A program made the position numbers and the translations under genes. A stretch of DNA of 64,000 nucleotides from positions 62,001-126,000 of the forward strand of contig NZ_JAGGPL010000004.1 in NCBI RefSeq assembly GCF_018613805.1, in the 5' to 3' direction. The DNA comes from Arthrobacter sp. ISL-48. GTDB lineage: Bacteria; Actinomycetota; Actinomycetes; Actinomycetales; Micrococcaceae. Of this stretch, positions 41,946-51,153 are shown one piece after another. The notes under the pieces are model-generated. The model did no database searches. It saw only the letters and a program-made list of their open reading frames with translations, and was not told where the DNA came from. How positions within the stretch are numbered: the first letter of the stretch is position 1; the number at the start of each line of letters is the position of its first letter.

Positions 41946-43148
41946 ATGACGTTTTCGATCGGCGTAGTAGGGGTAGGCCAGTTTGGCGGCCAGTTTGCGC
42001 ACCTGTTCAACCTGCACCCCGGGGTCAGTGCGGTGTATGTCGTGGATGAAGTTTCACTGCGCGCAGCCGAGGCAGTGGACCAGTTCCACCTCGCGGGCGT
42101 GAAGGCGAGCTTCGAGGAAATGCTGGCATCCGACGTGGATGCCGTGGCCATCTTCACGCAGCGCTGGACCCACGGCCCGTTAGTGGAGCAGGCGCTCCGG
42201 GCCGGCAAGCATGTCTACTCCGCGGTCCCCATGGCCATCTCCGAGGATGAAATCGCACGCATCATCACCGCAGTGCGCGAGACCGGAAACGTGTACATGA
42301 TGGGCGAGACCAGCTACTACAACCCCGCCACTGTTTATGCGCGCAAGCAGCTTGCCGCCGGAAAATTCGGCCGCCTCTTCTACAGTGAAGGCGACTACGT
42401 CCACGACATGGACCTCGGCTTCTACGACGCCTACCAGTACAGCGGAGGCGAACGCTGGAAGGAGACCGCCAGCTACCCTCCCATGCTGTACCCAACCCAT
42501 GCTGTCGGGGGCGTTCTGGGCGCAGTGCCGGCCCATGCCGTCAGCGTGAGCTGCGTCGGCGTCAAGGACCACCGTAACGATGGCGTGTTCGACAAGGACG
42601 TCAGCATGTTCGGCAACGACTTCTCCAACGCCACGGCCCTGTTCGAGCTGAACGACGGCGGCGTGATGCGCACCAACGAGATGCGCCGCGTGGGTTACCC
42701 GTCCCACATCAGGGAGTCCCGGTTCCGCTTCTTCGGCACGGAAGCCAGCTTTGAGCAGCTCGCCAAAGTCACCGTGTGGCAGGACAAGGAAAACGTCCAC
42801 GACATTTCCGAGCAGCTGGAGACGCGGCCCAGCATGTCCCTCGATGACCCGTCGCTGGCCAACGTGGCCCCCGAGCTGAGGGACGCCTTCGTCTCCGGGC
42901 TGTCGCCGGTCCATGACGCGGAACGCCTCCCCGAGGAGTTCCGCGGAGCGCCCAACGGGCATGAGGGCAGCCATCACTTCCTCGTGGACGACTTCGTCAC
43001 CGCGGTCAACAATGGCACGGTGCCGCCGGTCAACGCCTGGGTTGCGGCCCGGTTCACGCTGCCAGGCATCGTGGCCCACGAATCCGCCCTTCAAGGTGGC
43101 GCACGGCTCCCCATCCGCGATTTCGGCGACGCCCCCGAAAGCGCATAG
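41946..43148 (+). CDS. Gfo/Idh/MocA-family oxidoreductase
   Basis: A 400-residue NAD(P)-dependent sugar or inositol-type dehydrogenase. The Rossmann motif is IGVVGVGQFGGQFAHLF (with G-x-G-x-x-G), and KHVYSAVPMAISEDE occupies the place of the usual EKP motif, with Val-Pro instead of Glu-Lys-Pro: the catalytic Lys is not in its normal position, so the activity may differ. The C-terminal domain has MMGETSYYNP and YPTHAVGGVLG. AAAGG precedes the ATG. It is divergent from the alpha-galactoside importer and followed by the LacI gene, and probably acts on a related sugar. Confidence 0.82.
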   Translation: MTFSIGVVGVGQFGGQFAHLFNLHPGVSAVYVVDEVSLRAAEAVDQFHLAGVKASFEEMLASDVDAVAIFTQRWTHGPLVEQALRAGKHVYSAVPMAISEDEIARIITAVRETGNVYMMGETSYYNPATVYARKQLAAGKFGRLFYSEGDYVHDMDLGFYDAYQYSGGERWKETASYPPMLYPTHAVGGVLGAVPAHAVSVSCVGVKDHRNDGVFDKDVSMFGNDFSNATALFELNDGGVMRTNEMRRVGYPSHIRESRFRFFGTEASFEQLAKVTVWQDKENVHDISEQLETRPSMSLDDPSLANVAPELRDAFVSGLSPVHDAERLPEEFRGAPNGHEGSHHFLVDDFVTAVNNGTVPPVNAWVAARFTLPGIVAHESALQGGARLPIRDFGDAPESA

Positions 43149-43149
43149 A

Positions 43150-43155
43150 TAGCAT
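43150..43155 (+). promoter_or_regulatory. -10 box, leaderless start of the LacI gene
   Basis: TAGCAT, one base after the stop of the dehydrogenase gene, is followed by GGACCC (6 nt) and the ATG at 43162. The regulator can thus be transcribed separately. Confidence 0.5.
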
Positions 43156-43161
43156 GGACCC

Positions 43162-44181
43162 ATGACTTCCTCGGCTTTGAACACTCCGCGCGGACCCGTG
43201 ACCCGCAAGGATGTGGCACGCTACGCGGGCGTCAGCACCGCCGTCGTGAGTTATGTGGTGAACGGCGGCCCCAAACGGGTGGCTCCTGCCACGGAGGCCA
43301 AGGTGCAGGATGCCATCCGGGTGCTGGGATACCGCCCCAACGCGGCAGCGCGTGCCCTTAAGCTGGGCTCCAGTGAGACCCTGGGACTTATCGTTCCGGA
43401 CAACACCAACCCGTTCTTCTCACTCCTGGCCCACGCAGTGGAAGATGCGGCAGCAGCGTTGGGCTACACCCTGGTGCTGACCAACTCTGACGGGAACCTG
43501 GCGAAGGAACGGCGGAACGTCCGTAACCTGGCCGCGCGGCAGGTCGACGGGGTGCTGCTGGCGAGCGTCCTCTTTGAGCCGGACCTTGAGGATTTGGAGA
43601 AGGCTGCCATACCATCGGTGCTGCTAAACCAAGGCCGCGAGGCCGCCGGGTTTAACAGCATCGGAGTGGACCTCGCCACGGGGGCACGGATCGCGGTGGA
43701 ACACCTGCTCGGCCACGGGCACACGCGGATTGGGCTGGCCATGGGAACCAACGTCTCCAGCGAAGTCGACGGACGCGAGAGGGGCTGGCTGCAGGCACTC
43801 CGCGATGCTGGGGTGCCCGAAGGGCAGATCGTCCATGGCGAGTTCACCCGCCCCGGCGGCTATCTCGCGGGTCAACGCCTGATAGCGTCCGCCAACCGGC
43901 CCACTGCCATTTTTGCCAGTTCCGACATGCAGGCCATAGGCATCCTGCGGGCGGTGCGCGAAGCCGGGATGACCGTGCCCGGTGACATCGCCCTTGCGTC
44001 CTTTGACGGGTCGGTCGAGGCAGAATATTCCTGGCCCGCCCTCACCACGATGGAACAGCCCGTACGGGCCATGGCTGAGGCCGCGGTGGACGCATTGGTC
44101 GGGGCGGGGCGCGGAGAGCCGGCCCAGCACCGGATTTTCCCCACGGAACTCCGTGTCCGCCAGTCCTGCGGCTGCCCTTAG
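43162..44181 (+). CDS. LacI-family transcriptional regulator
   Basis: A 339-residue repressor. The N-terminal helix-turn-helix VTRKDVARYAGVSTAVVSYVVNG and hinge GYRPNAAARALKLGSS are canonical; the periplasmic-binding-like effector domain follows (LGLIVPDNTNPFFSLLAHAV, IFASSDMQAIGILRA). It lies 13 nt after the Gfo/Idh gene and most likely controls the divergent sugar operon through the repeats at 41777 and 41855. Effector unknown, probably an alpha-galactoside or product. Confidence 0.9.
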   Translation: MTSSALNTPRGPVTRKDVARYAGVSTAVVSYVVNGGPKRVAPATEAKVQDAIRVLGYRPNAAARALKLGSSETLGLIVPDNTNPFFSLLAHAVEDAAAALGYTLVLTNSDGNLAKERRNVRNLAARQVDGVLLASVLFEPDLEDLEKAAIPSVLLNQGREAAGFNSIGVDLATGARIAVEHLLGHGHTRIGLAMGTNVSSEVDGRERGWLQALRDAGVPEGQIVHGEFTRPGGYLAGQRLIASANRPTAIFASSDMQAIGILRAVREAGMTVPGDIALASFDGSVEAEYSWPALTTMEQPVRAMAEAAVDALVGAGRGEPAQHRIFPTELRVRQSCGCP

Positions 44182-44240
44182 AAACCCTGACCGGCAGGCC
44201 CTGACCGGCAGGACGCCGAACTCCTGACCCGGCCGGGTTC

Positions 44241-45029
44241 CTAGACGGAGGCGAGCCGGAGCTTGCCGATCCTTTCGCCGAGCACCCGCTGGGCTTCAAC
44301 GCCCAGGCCGGAGTCGCTGATGACCTCGTCAGCCTCGTCCAACGACGCGATGGAGCTGATGCCCAGCAGCCCCCACTTGGTATGGTCGGCGAGGACGACC
44401 ACCTTCCGGGCCGCGGCCACAAAGGCACGGTCAGTCTCCGCTTCCAGAAGGTTGGGCGTGGTGAAGCCGGCGACGGCGTCCATGCCGTGCACCCCGAGGA
44501 ACAGCACGTCCAGGTGCAACTGCTTCAGCGCGCCAGTGGCGATCGGCCCCACCAACGCATCCGACGGCGTCCGTTCGCCGCCGATCAGGATCACCGTGGA
44601 GCCGAAGCGGGCTGAACCGGTTGAGGTCCCGTAGTGGAACAGATCCGCGATCCGCACCGAGTTGGTCACCACCGTAATCCGCGGACCGCTGACCAGCTCC
44701 TTGGCCAGGGCCCAGGTAGTGGTTCCGGCGCTGAGCCCTATTGCCATACCCTCGTGCACCAGTCCGGCTGCCTCCAACGCGATGGCCCGCTTCTCGGCGG
44801 TTAGCTGCGTGGACTTAAGCTCGAAGCCCGGCTCGTGGGTGCTGACGTCACCGGGAAGCTTGGCGCCTCCATGGATGCGCTCCAGCAGGCCGCCTTCCTC
44901 CAGCAGTTCGATGTCCCGCCGTACGGTCATGAGAGAAACACCCAGTTCCTGGGCCAGGTCAGAGACCCGGACAACACGCTCGCGCTGGATGGCGTCCACG
45001 ATGGCCTGGTGACGTGCAGCGGGGAGCAT
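44241..45029 (-). CDS. DeoR/GlpR-family transcriptional regulator
   Basis: A 262-residue regulator. The helix-turn-helix spans about residues 18-40 (VSDLAQELGVSLMTVRRDIE), followed by the DeoR LLEEGGLLERIHGGA block. The sugar-phosphate-binding domain includes GLSAGTTTWALAKEL and VLADHTKWG. Such proteins sense phosphorylated sugars. It lies convergent to the LacI gene with 59 bp between and upstream of nothing obvious on its own strand, so its target is unknown. An imperfect inverted repeat, TGCCACACGC/GCGTGGCA, is about 50 bp upstream of its start and may be its own operator. Confidence 0.88.
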   Translation of the reverse strand: MLPAARHQAIVDAIQRERVVRVSDLAQELGVSLMTVRRDIELLEEGGLLERIHGGAKLPGDVSTHEPGFELKSTQLTAEKRAIALEAAGLVHEGMAIGLSAGTTTWALAKELVSGPRITVVTNSVRIADLFHYGTSTGSARFGSTVILIGGERTPSDALVGPIATGALKQLHLDVLFLGVHGMDAVAGFTTPNLLEAETDRAFVAAARKVVVLADHTKWGLLGISSIASLDEADEVISDSGLGVEAQRVLGERIGKLRLASV

Positions 45030-45234
45030 TTCGGCAGGATCCTTCAGACAGGCGATGGGGCTGGGTCCAGTCTAGGCGTGCCACACGCTGACGCGTGGCA
45101 GTCATCCTCCGCGTGCTGCTCGTACCTCGCTCTGACGCACGCTTCCGGATAACTCCCACGCTTCAGCTTGCCATAGTGAAGGGACCCAGCCGCCTTGCCT
45201 CGGTGGGACCCGTCCGGATGGCGCCCCGCCTTTC

Positions 45235-47274
45235 TTATTTCCTCAGTGAAGCCGCGATCTGTGCCATGACGGTGTTGTCTGCGAGGGTGGTGGCGTCGCC
45301 GGGTTCGCGGCCTTCGGCGACGTCTTTGAGGAGGCGGCGCATGATTTTGCCGGAGCGGGTTTTGGGTAGTTCGGGGACGATGAGGATGGTTTTGGGTTTG
45401 GCGATGGGGCCGATTTCCTTGCCGACGTGGTTGCGGAGTTCCTGGATAATCGTGTCGCCGGAGTCCACGGCGTCTCCGCGGAGGATCACGAACGCGACGA
45501 CGGCCTGGCCGGTGGTTTCGTCCGCGGCGCCGACGACGGCGGCCTCGGCCACTGCCGGGTGGGAGACGAGTGCGGATTCGATTTCGGTGGTGGAGAGCCG
45601 GTGGCCGGAGATGTTCATGACGTCATCGACCCGGCCCAGGAGCCAGATGTCCCCGTCCTCGTCTTTCTTGGCCCCGTCCCCTGCGAAGTACATGGTTTCG
45701 AAACGTGACCAGTAGGTGACCTTGAAGCGTTCGGGGTCGCCCCAGATCCCGCGGAGCATCGCGGGCCAGGGTTCGCGGATCACGAGGAACCCGCCATGGC
45801 CGTTGGGCACGGATTCGCCGTTTTCGTCGACGACGTCCGCGGCGATGCCTGGCAGCGGGACTTGCGCGGAGCCGGGTTTGGTGGCGGTGACGCCCGGCAG
45901 GGGGGCGATCATCTGGGCGCCGGTTTCGGTCTGCCACCAGGTATCCACGATCGGGGCGGGGTTCTCTTTGCGTTCGCCGTTCTTGCCGGCGTTGGCTCCG
46001 ATGACCTCGCGGTACCACATCCAGGCTTCGGGGTTGATGGATTCGCCCACGGAGCCGAGCACCCGGATCGAGGAGAGGTCGTATTTGGCCGGGATCTCCT
46101 TGCCCCATTTCATGAAGGTCCGGATCGCGGTGGGGGCGGTGTAGAGGATGGAAACCTTGTACTTTTCGATGATCTCCCACCAGCGGCCCTGGTGCGGGGA
46201 GTCCGGGGTTCCTTCATACATGACCTGGGTGGCGCCGTTGATCAGAGGCGCGTAGGCGACGTAGGAGTGGCCGGTGACCCAGCCGACGTCGGCCGTGCAC
46301 CAATACACGTCCGTCTCCTGGTGCAGATCAAAGACTGCCTTGTGCGTGTAGGCCGTCTGGGTGAGGTAACCGCCGGTGGTGTGCAGGATGCCTTTGGGTT
46401 TGCCCGTGGTACCGGAAGTGTAGAGGATGAACAAAGGGTGCTCGGAGTCATGCCCGGCGGCTTTGTGGCGGGTGGAGGCCGCGTCGACCGTGTCAGCCCA
46501 CCAATGATCCCGCCCTTCACGCCAGTCCACGTCCTGGCCGTTGCGTTTGACCACCACCACGTTCTGCACGCTGTGCCCGTCCCTGGACAATGCCTCATCG
46601 ACAGCGGACTTCAGGGCGCTGGGCTTGCCCCGCCGGTACGTGCCGTCAGCGGTGACCACCAGTTTGGCTTCGGCGTCCTCGATCCGGGACCGCAGGGCAT
46701 CTGCGGAGAACCCGCCGAACACCACCGAATGCACCGCACCGATCCGGGCGCAGGCCAGCAGCGTGATGACGGCCTCCGGAATCATCGGCAGGTACACCGC
46801 CACCCGGTCACCCTTGGAGACCCCCAGGGACTCGAACGCGTTCGCGGCTTTCTTCACCTCGTCGGTGAGCTGGGCGTACGTGTAAGTGCGGGTGTCTCCG
46901 GGTTCACCCTCGAAATAGATCGCCACCCGGTCTCCGAGCCCGTTCTCAACGTGCCGGTCCAAAGCGTTGTACGCGGCGTTCAGCTCACCCCCGACAAACC
47001 ACTTCGCGAACGGCGGACTGGACCAATCCAGCGCCTGGGTGAAGTCCTTGGACCAGGTCAGCAGCTCCCGGGCCTGCCTGGCCCAAAAAGCCGGCCGGTC
47101 CGCGTCCGCCTCCCCATAATCAGCCGCGGTAACCACCGCCTTCGCAGCGAACTCCGGGGCGGGAGCGAACCTCCGCTTCTCGTGCAGCAGATTCTCAAAG
47201 GCATCGCCCTGAGGAATTCCTGGACCGGTGCCTGAGGCAGCGGTGGACGTGGAGCTGGGGGTTTCGTGGGACAT
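45235..47274 (-). CDS. acs: Acetyl-CoA synthetase
   Basis: A 679-residue acetate-CoA ligase of the adenylate-forming family, making acetyl-CoA from acetate, ATP and CoA. Motifs are [28 protein letters not shown], the [20 protein letters not shown] core and [16 protein letters not shown], which contains the acetylatable Lys. Start at 47274 has GAGG nine bases upstream. Located as in other Actinobacteria near crp, marP and nth. A strong GlxR/Crp consensus match lies 149 bp upstream, in line with cAMP control of acetate use. Confidence 0.95.
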   Translation of the reverse strand: MSHETPSSTSTAASGTGPGIPQGDAFENLLHEKRRFAPAPEFAAKAVVTAADYGEADADRPAFWARQARELLTWSKDFTQALDWSSPPFAKWFVGGELNAAYNALDRHVENGLGDRVAIYFEGEPGDTRTYTYAQLTDEVKKAANAFESLGVSKGDRVAVYLPMIPEAVITLLACARIGAVHSVVFGGFSADALRSRIEDAEAKLVVTADGTYRRGKPSALKSAVDEALSRDGHSVQNVVVVKRNGQDVDWREGRDHWWADTVDAASTRHKAAGHDSEHPLFILYTSGTTGKPKGILHTTGGYLTQTAYTHKAVFDLHQETDVYWCTADVGWVTGHSYVAYAPLINGATQVMYEGTPDSPHQGRWWEIIEKYKVSILYTAPTAIRTFMKWGKEIPAKYDLSSIRVLGSVGESINPEAWMWYREVIGANAGKNGERKENPAPIVDTWWQTETGAQMIAPLPGVTATKPGSAQVPLPGIAADVVDENGESVPNGHGGFLVIREPWPAMLRGIWGDPERFKVTYWSRFETMYFAGDGAKKDEDGDIWLLGRVDDVMNISGHRLSTTEIESALVSHPAVAEAAVVGAADETTGQAVVAFVILRGDAVDSGDTIIQELRNHVGKEIGPIAKPKTILIVPELPKTRSGKIMRRLLKDVAEGREPGDATTLADNTVMAQIAASLRK

Positions 47275-47422
47275 GGTGAACCTCGTCATTCATCGATCTT
47301 TTCTGCGCGGGCGTCCGTCGCCATCGTTACCCCTGGCGCCTGCGCGCCGGTGGGCAACAGCCGGTCACGGACGTCCGCAAAAGCTGTTCCGGAACCAACA
47401 CTAATGCTTGACTCCATGGCTG

Positions 47423-47438
47423 TGTGTGCGCAGTCACA
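47423..47438. promoter_or_regulatory. GlxR/Crp site upstream of acs
   Basis: TGTGTGCGCAGTCACA matches TGTGANNTANNTCACA at 9 of 10 half-site bases, with a perfect right half. It lies about 150-165 bp upstream of the acs start in a 410-bp gap. The gap otherwise holds the acs leader and the promoter of the gene at 47685; small open frames in it are not credible. Confidence 0.55.
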
Positions 47439-47584
47439 CGGGAGCCCACAAACGGCATTCATTAAGCGGTGAATGGTCGCCGGAACAGACGGGTGGGCCA
47501 TGGCTCGCCGCAGCCCCGCTAGTGATCGGGCATGCCGTTGACTAGGCTGAGATTGACTTGTGACCTTCTACGGAGCCGTTCGGC

Positions 47585-47603
47585 CAGGTGCACCGTGCAC
47601 CTG
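47585..47603. promoter_or_regulatory. Perfect 19-bp palindrome upstream of the membrane protein gene
   Basis: CAGGTGCACCGTGCACCTG has 9-bp arms around a central C. It is 82 bp upstream of the ATG at 47685, with TAGGCT (47543-47548) a possible -10 further upstream. The symmetry is much better than expected by chance and suggests a repressor site. Confidence 0.55.
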
Positions 47604-47684
47604 TGTCCGGCCGGCGCCGCCGTTCCGGACGGCACAGTTTTTGGGCCGAAACCGGCCCGGTGCCGCCACGCTAAGGAGAACAGA

Positions 47685-49067
47685 ATGAACCAGCAGAGCT
47701 TCGGCCGGAAACTCGGCCAGAAACTAGGCCGCGGAACAGAGGCCGGTCCTGGCGCTACATCCGGTGGCGGTGCCGCGTCCGGTGAGCCGCGTGCGGCAGG
47801 CGCCAGGCCAGGCACCACCAACCAGGCCGTCCTGGGCCGTTTTACCGTCCGGGACCTGACGGTATTTGCCGCCACCCTCATTCTTTTCGTCGCCTCGCTG
47901 CTGCCAATTTTCGGCGCCCGATTCAACCTCTGGAACGCGGGCAGCCTGTTCTTCCTGGGACTGGGAATCGTCCTGCCGGTCATCGTCAGCGCGCTCTTCG
48001 CCGCCCGCAGGCTCTCCCCTTCAACGAGGATCCGAATCGGCTCGCTGTCCATTGACCAGTTCGCGTCCGTGGCGGCTTCCTTCGCGGTAGCCTTCTTCTT
48101 TCTCACCGTTGCCAACGCGTATGTCCTCAGCTTGTTGGTGGGCCTGATCGGTTCCCTGGTGTTGTTTGCCGCCACCGTGCTGGGCAGGTTCATTCCGTTT
48201 TTTGCTGGCGACTTCCTGGGCCGTGACGAATCGCCGGCCCACATTGTGGCCCGGGAATCCGCTGTCCCGTTGCCGAAACCCCATACCCCAAAGGTGCCCA
48301 AGCCTGCAGCAGACCCCGCCGCGGCGTCCCGCCCCGGCACGCCCGCTGCTCCTTCAGCTCCCAGCGCAGGGGCTACCCGCACCGGGTCCTCCGTCTTGCA
48401 CACGGGACCTTTTGCGGTAACAACGCCCGGCTCCTCGGCTGCCCCAGCCGCGTCCACTCCTGCCGCATCGTCCACGCCCGCCGCATCGTCAGCGGCTGCC
48501 GAAGAACCCGCAGCCGCTGCCCCAGCCTCTGCCGAAGAACCCGCAGGCGCCGCCCCAGCCTCTGCCGGAGTCTCGTCGGCACCCGAAGCGGCTGAGTGGA
48601 CCACGGCCGGCGACCCGGCCCCCGCAAGCCAGGCAGCCGACGTCGTGCCTCCCGCCTCGTCCGCCTCCGCCTCAGAAGAGACCCAGGTCAGCGCGCTTCC
48701 GACGGCGGCAGGCAGCACAGTGCCTGCCGCCGCGGGCACCCCTGCCCAGGAGCGGGCAGCTGCCTCCGAGCCGGTCGCCGCCACGGCAGTGCACCAGCAG
48801 GTGCGGAGCCAGGAACCCATCGGAGCCACCGTGGATCCGGCAAGCCGCCCGGAGGAGTCCGACGAACAGCCGGTCCATGAGGCCTTCTGGTTCGCGGTCG
48901 CTCAGCACCGGACCGCCGTTGACCCACAGACAGGCGCGCCGGCCTTTGTCATCGAACCGGGCGGCTGGGTGCTGGCGCTTGAGGACCGCGGATACGAGTT
49001 CCTGGTCCAGCACACCGACGGCCGGGTGGGCGTGCTGCGCGACCTCAGCAATATCGAGCGCGGCTAG
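47685..49067 (+). CDS. Membrane protein with Ala/Pro-rich linker, function unknown
   Basis: A 460-residue protein. A Gly/Ala-rich cytoplasmic start of about 50 residues is followed by four membrane helices (about 55-170, e.g. [20 protein letters not shown]). Then comes a low-complexity Ala/Pro/Ser/Glu linker of some 200 residues with short repeats ([10 protein letters not shown]). A C-terminal folded segment of about 60 residues ends it: [16 protein letters not shown] ... [28 protein letters not shown]. That last part is conserved in Micrococcaceae as far as I can judge. AAGGAG precedes the ATG. A 19-bp palindrome lies in its promoter region. Confidence 0.75.
   Translation: MNQQSFGRKLGQKLGRGTEAGPGATSGGGAASGEPRAAGARPGTTNQAVLGRFTVRDLTVFAATLILFVASLLPIFGARFNLWNAGSLFFLGLGIVLPVIVSALFAARRLSPSTRIRIGSLSIDQFASVAASFAVAFFFLTVANAYVLSLLVGLIGSLVLFAATVLGRFIPFFAGDFLGRDESPAHIVARESAVPLPKPHTPKVPKPAADPAAASRPGTPAAPSAPSAGATRTGSSVLHTGPFAVTTPGSSAAPAASTPAASSTPAASSAAAEEPAAAAPASAEEPAGAAPASAGVSSAPEAAEWTTAGDPAPASQAADVVPPASSASASEETQVSALPTAAGSTVPAAAGTPAQERAAASEPVAATAVHQQVRSQEPIGATVDPASRPEESDEQPVHEAFWFAVAQHRTAVDPQTGAPAFVIEPGGWVLALEDRGYEFLVQHTDGRVGVLRDLSNIERG
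48498..48563 (+). repeat. 33-bp tandem repeat inside the membrane protein linker
   Basis: Two nearly identical 33-bp units (48498-48530 and 48531-48563) encode [11 protein letters not shown] and [11 protein letters not shown]. Such in-frame repeats can change linker length between strains. Confidence 0.6.
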
Positions 49068-49075
49068 CAGGACCT

Positions 49076-49909
49076 GTGGCCGCCTCCCGGACGTCCACAG
49101 CCGGTACAGTTGCCGGCCCCAGAGTGTCGTCGGAATCCTTGCTGGCACTGAAGCGGCGGGCACGGCGCATCAATAAGGCCCTCGCCGAGAAGTACCCCTA
49201 CGCCCATGCCGAGCTCGATTTCCGGAGCCCCCTCGAGCTGCTGGTGGCAACTGTACTTTCTGCGCAGACTACCGACGTCACGGTCAACCAGATCACTCCG
49301 CTGGTTTTTGCCCGCTACCCGGACGCCCGCAGCCTGGCTGAGGCCGATCCTGCCGAGCTGGAAGCGATCATCAAGCCCACGGGATTCTTCCGCGCCAAAA
49401 CCAGGAGCCTCATTGCCTTGGGCACCCGCCTGGTGGACGAATACAACGGTGTGGTTCCGGGGCGGCTTGAGGATCTGGTGACGTTGCCGGGAGTGGGGCG
49501 CAAGACCGCCAATGTGGTGCTGGGCAACGCCTTCGGCATCCCGGGAATCACGGTTGACACCCATTTCGGCCGGTTGGCGCGCCGCTTTGGCTGGACCTTG
49601 TCCGAGGACCCGGTCCAGGTTGAATTCGACGTCGCTGAGCTGTTTGAGCCCAAGGACTGGACCATGCTGTCCCACCGTGTGGTGTTCCACGGACGCAGGG
49701 TATGCCATTCACGGAAGCCGGCATGCGGGGCCTGTCCTGTGGCCAACTGGTGTCCCAGCTACGGCCTGGGCGAGAGGGACCCCATCAAGGCCGCCGCACT
49801 GCTCAAATACGAACTTGCTCCCGGCAACGAGCCGCTCCTGGAGCAGCTGCTTGCCGAAACGCACCGGGCTGCGGAAATTCGGATGGAATCCCAAAAGAGG
49901 GTTCCGTGA
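49076..49909 (+). CDS. nth: Endonuclease III (DNA glycosylase/AP lyase)
   Basis: A 277-residue base-excision repair enzyme removing oxidised pyrimidines. The helix-hairpin-helix [17 protein letters not shown] contains the catalytic Lys, and the catalytic Asp is in [13 protein letters not shown]. The [4Fe-4S] loop is C-x6-C-x2-C-x5-C ([17 protein letters not shown]). N-terminal extension of about 30 residues compared with E. coli, as in other Actinobacteria. GTG at 49076 follows AGGA by two bases; a later start would also be possible. Its end overlaps the NUDIX start (GTGA). Confidence 0.93.
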   Translation: MAASRTSTAGTVAGPRVSSESLLALKRRARRINKALAEKYPYAHAELDFRSPLELLVATVLSAQTTDVTVNQITPLVFARYPDARSLAEADPAELEAIIKPTGFFRAKTRSLIALGTRLVDEYNGVVPGRLEDLVTLPGVGRKTANVVLGNAFGIPGITVDTHFGRLARRFGWTLSEDPVQVEFDVAELFEPKDWTMLSHRVVFHGRRVCHSRKPACGACPVANWCPSYGLGERDPIKAAALLKYELAPGNEPLLEQLLAETHRAAEIRMESQKRVP

Positions 49910-50583
49910 GCGCACGCCAGGACCTGATCGATCTGGCGCACAGGACAGAATCCGGGGACTCCACAAAGCCCGATACCTTGTGGGCCGGGCTCACCGTGGA
50001 TGAGAGCATCGCACGCCGGGCGGCCGTGCTCATGCTCTTTGGCGTGCTGGATGACGTTCCCGCCTCGTCAGGCAAGGCCCTGGCGCCGGCAGACCTGGAC
50101 GTCCTGCTGCTGGAACGCGCGCACACCCTGGGCTCCCACCCCGGCCAGGTGGCGTTTCCCGGCGGCGGCATCGACCTTGAGGAATCCCCAGTGGCCGCGG
50201 CGCTCCGTGAGGCCGAGGAGGAAACCGGGCTTGATTCGGCCGGAGTGGAAGTGCTGGGCGCCCTCCAGGAACTTGGACTGGCCCACAGCAACTTCCTGGT
50301 TACTCCCGTGCTCGCGTGGTGGGCGTCGCCGTCGCCGGTGCGGGTGGTGGACTACGGGGAGTCCGCGCAGGTATTCCGCATTCCGGTCCGTGACCTGCTG
50401 GACCCTGACAACCGAGTGACGGCCACCATCAGCCGCGCCGGCCGGACGTTCAACAGCCCGGCTTTCACGGTCAACGGCGTTCTCGTCTGGGGATTCACCG
50501 GGATAGTGCTTGACGGTCTCTTCGAGCAGCTGGGCTGGGCCGTGCCCTGGGACCGCCACCGTCTGCACCCGGTCGCCGTCTAG
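49906..50583 (+). CDS. NUDIX hydrolase, CoA pyrophosphatase type
   Basis: A 225-residue NUDIX protein. The complete box [24 protein letters not shown] is preceded by [10 protein letters not shown], which is the coenzyme A pyrophosphatase (UPF0035/NudL) pattern. It overlaps nth by four bases, as in the mycobacterial neighbourhood (Rv3672c-Rv3674c). GTG at 49906 is supported by AGAGG upstream; the frame is open much further but antisense-like within nth. Confidence 0.87.
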   Translation: MSARQDLIDLAHRTESGDSTKPDTLWAGLTVDESIARRAAVLMLFGVLDDVPASSGKALAPADLDVLLLERAHTLGSHPGQVAFPGGGIDLEESPVAAALREAEEETGLDSAGVEVLGALQELGLAHSNFLVTPVLAWWASPSPVRVVDYGESAQVFRIPVRDLLDPDNRVTATISRAGRTFNSPAFTVNGVLVWGFTGIVLDGLFEQLGWAVPWDRHRLHPVAV

Positions 50584-50600
50584 TCCGTTTGGCGCTCCAG

Positions 50601-50658
50601 CCGGCTGACTGCAAGCGTTGGGCCTGGAACGTTTGGGCTGCCGCAAGGGTCAGGCCGG
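50601..50658 (+). terminator. Long-loop inverted repeat after the NUDIX gene
   Basis: CCGGCTGAC (50601-50609) can pair with GTCAGGCCGG (50649-50658, one bulge) across a 39-nt loop, followed by TTTTCCC. A weak terminator candidate between convergent genes. Confidence 0.35.
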
Positions 50659-50664
50659 TTTTCC

Positions 50665-50853
50665 CTACCCTTGGTTCCTAAGATCCACCACTATCCCGGT
50701 AGCGGCATTTTCGCGTACTGCATTGATCCCTTCAATCAGCGCGCCGATGTGTTTGAAGTTTGGCGAAACCGCCACAATATTCCCCTCCGCGTCTGTGAGC
50801 CGGAGCCTGTAGGACTCGTCGCCAACACGGTGAATTTCGAACCTGCCCGCCAT
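50665..50853 (-). CDS. YegP/DUF1508-like small protein
   Basis: A 62-residue protein matching the single-repeat DUF1508 (YegP) fold: FEIHRVGDESYRLRLTDAEGN then FKHIGALIEGINAVRENA. The function of the family is unknown. It stands alone on the minus strand with a possible operator 55 bp upstream. The ATG at 50853 is the only one giving the full domain. Confidence 0.75.
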   Translation of the reverse strand: MAGRFEIHRVGDESYRLRLTDAEGNIVAVSPNFKHIGALIEGINAVRENAATGIVVDLRNQG

Positions 50854-50907
50854 ATGCCGGACCTCCCCTGGTCATGCTTCTTTGCAATAGCCGCTGGACC
50901 GTTCTGC

Positions 50908-50928
50908 TACAGTCGCGTCTTGACTGTA
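50908..50928. promoter_or_regulatory. Inverted repeat upstream of the YegP-like gene
   Basis: TACAGTC-N7-GACTGTA, a perfect 7-bp inverted repeat 55 bp before the start at 50853. The surrounding 300-bp gap (50854-51153) shows no gene; this repeat is its only clear structure. Confidence 0.4.
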
Positions 50929-51153
50929 ACGCCGGCCACGTGTCCCGGGCGAGCTACTGCCGGGTACGTTACCTTTCTCGGGCAGATTGGGTCTTGCCTG
51001 GCGGTGTGACTGGAACCGGGCTGGGAAACTCGATATGGTCCCTGGCCGTCGGGCCGTAGCTGCCGGCGGGCTGTCCCACATCACCGCTCATGTCGCCCGT
51101 TTCCCTCGCGGTGCACACGGCGGCAAGGGCATCACCTGCACGACCCGGAGCCG

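Noticed and set aside
41946..43148. Gfo/Idh gene as myo-inositol dehydrogenase iolG
   Set aside because: Only general family features are present, no inositol genes are near, and the catalytic motif differs.
47286..47501. 71-codon minus-strand frame upstream of acs
   Set aside because: It overlaps the GlxR site and acs leader, has no ribosome binding site and no recognisable sequence.
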